Source: an uncultured bacterium (GTDB lineage Bacteria > Cyanobacteriota > Vampirovibrionia > Gastranaerophilales > Gastranaerophilaceae). From it: a stretch of 5,806 nucleotides of DNA. A program made the translations under genes and the position numbers. Shown here piece by piece: positions 5,748 through 5,806 of this stretch. Every line of letters begins with the position of its first letter. Position 1 is the first letter of the stretch. Under the pieces are notes generated by a model. It searched no databases, was not told where the DNA came from, and worked only from the letters and a program-made list of their open reading frames with translations. The stretch spans positions 1-5,806 of the forward strand of contig USJT01000080.1 in the NCBI GenBank assembly GCA_900555175.1, given 5' to 3'.

Positions 5748-5806
5748 AAACTTAATATATAGATGTTATTAATTTTATAGCCTCCGGCGGGTCTTCCAGA
5801 TAGGGG

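Larger units (their letters stand above)
5486..5806. other. Gene-free region with facing terminators, short repeats and a GC-rich edge
   Basis: No convincing coding frame was found on either strand. The region holds the two facing terminators, a pair of GTAGGTAG direct repeats (5621-5628 and 5637-5644, period 16), a pair of ATAAAGTAT repeats (5697-5705 and 5708-5716, period 11) and overlapping inverted repeats at 5726-5747. It is very AT-rich until about 5779, then changes abruptly to GC-rich sequence for the last 27 bases. Minus-strand frames at the right edge are open for a few codons, but none can be recognised. Confidence 0.6.

Overview
The window is AT-rich bacterial DNA that suggests a gut member of the non-photosynthetic relatives of Cyanobacteria (Vampirovibrionota/Melainabacteria, Gastranaerophilales type). 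The basis is the pilin N-terminus (FTLAEVLITLGIIGVV) and its C-terminal DGWEFKKDYP motif, which I remember as typical of that group, together with the low GC. This assignment is inferred from memory and no search was run.

Layout, left to right. (1) Bases 1-632, plus strand: a type IV pilin-like (prepilin) gene that enters from the left edge. The methylation motif is encoded at bases 3-80, so the first in-window ATG at 147 is not the true start. (2) Bases 635-1264, minus strand: a small stand-alone PD-(D/E)XK nuclease with the four cysteines of an AddB/Cas4-type iron-sulfur cluster. It meets the pilin gene tail to tail with a 2-bp gap. (3) Bases 1257-5123, minus strand: a very large superfamily 1 (UvrD/AddA-like) helicase gene. 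It carries two helicase cores in one frame: a degenerate N-terminal core and a canonical C-terminal core. One in-frame TAA at 1695-1697 cuts the gene between motif IV and motif V. The helicase end and nuclease start overlap by 8 bp, so they form an operon. (4) Bases 5124-5278: a divergent promoter region. (5) Bases 5279-5485, plus strand: a 68-residue winged-helix protein. (6) Bases 5486-5806: no gene, but two facing intrinsic terminators, short repeats and an abrupt GC-rich patch at the right edge.

The helicase and nuclease together look like a rearranged AddAB/RecBCD-type double-strand-break machine: an inactive AddB-like motor fused to an active AddA-like motor, with the iron-sulfur nuclease as a separate, translationally coupled subunit. 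As written, the stop codon removes motifs V and VI. Either the helicase is newly broken, the stop is read through, or it is a sequence error. This system is the most interesting content of the window.

The G-T wobble pairs in the hairpins indicate which strand each terminator serves. The pilin terminator lies inside the nuclease gene. The last terminator serves an unannotated minus-strand transcript coming from the right.
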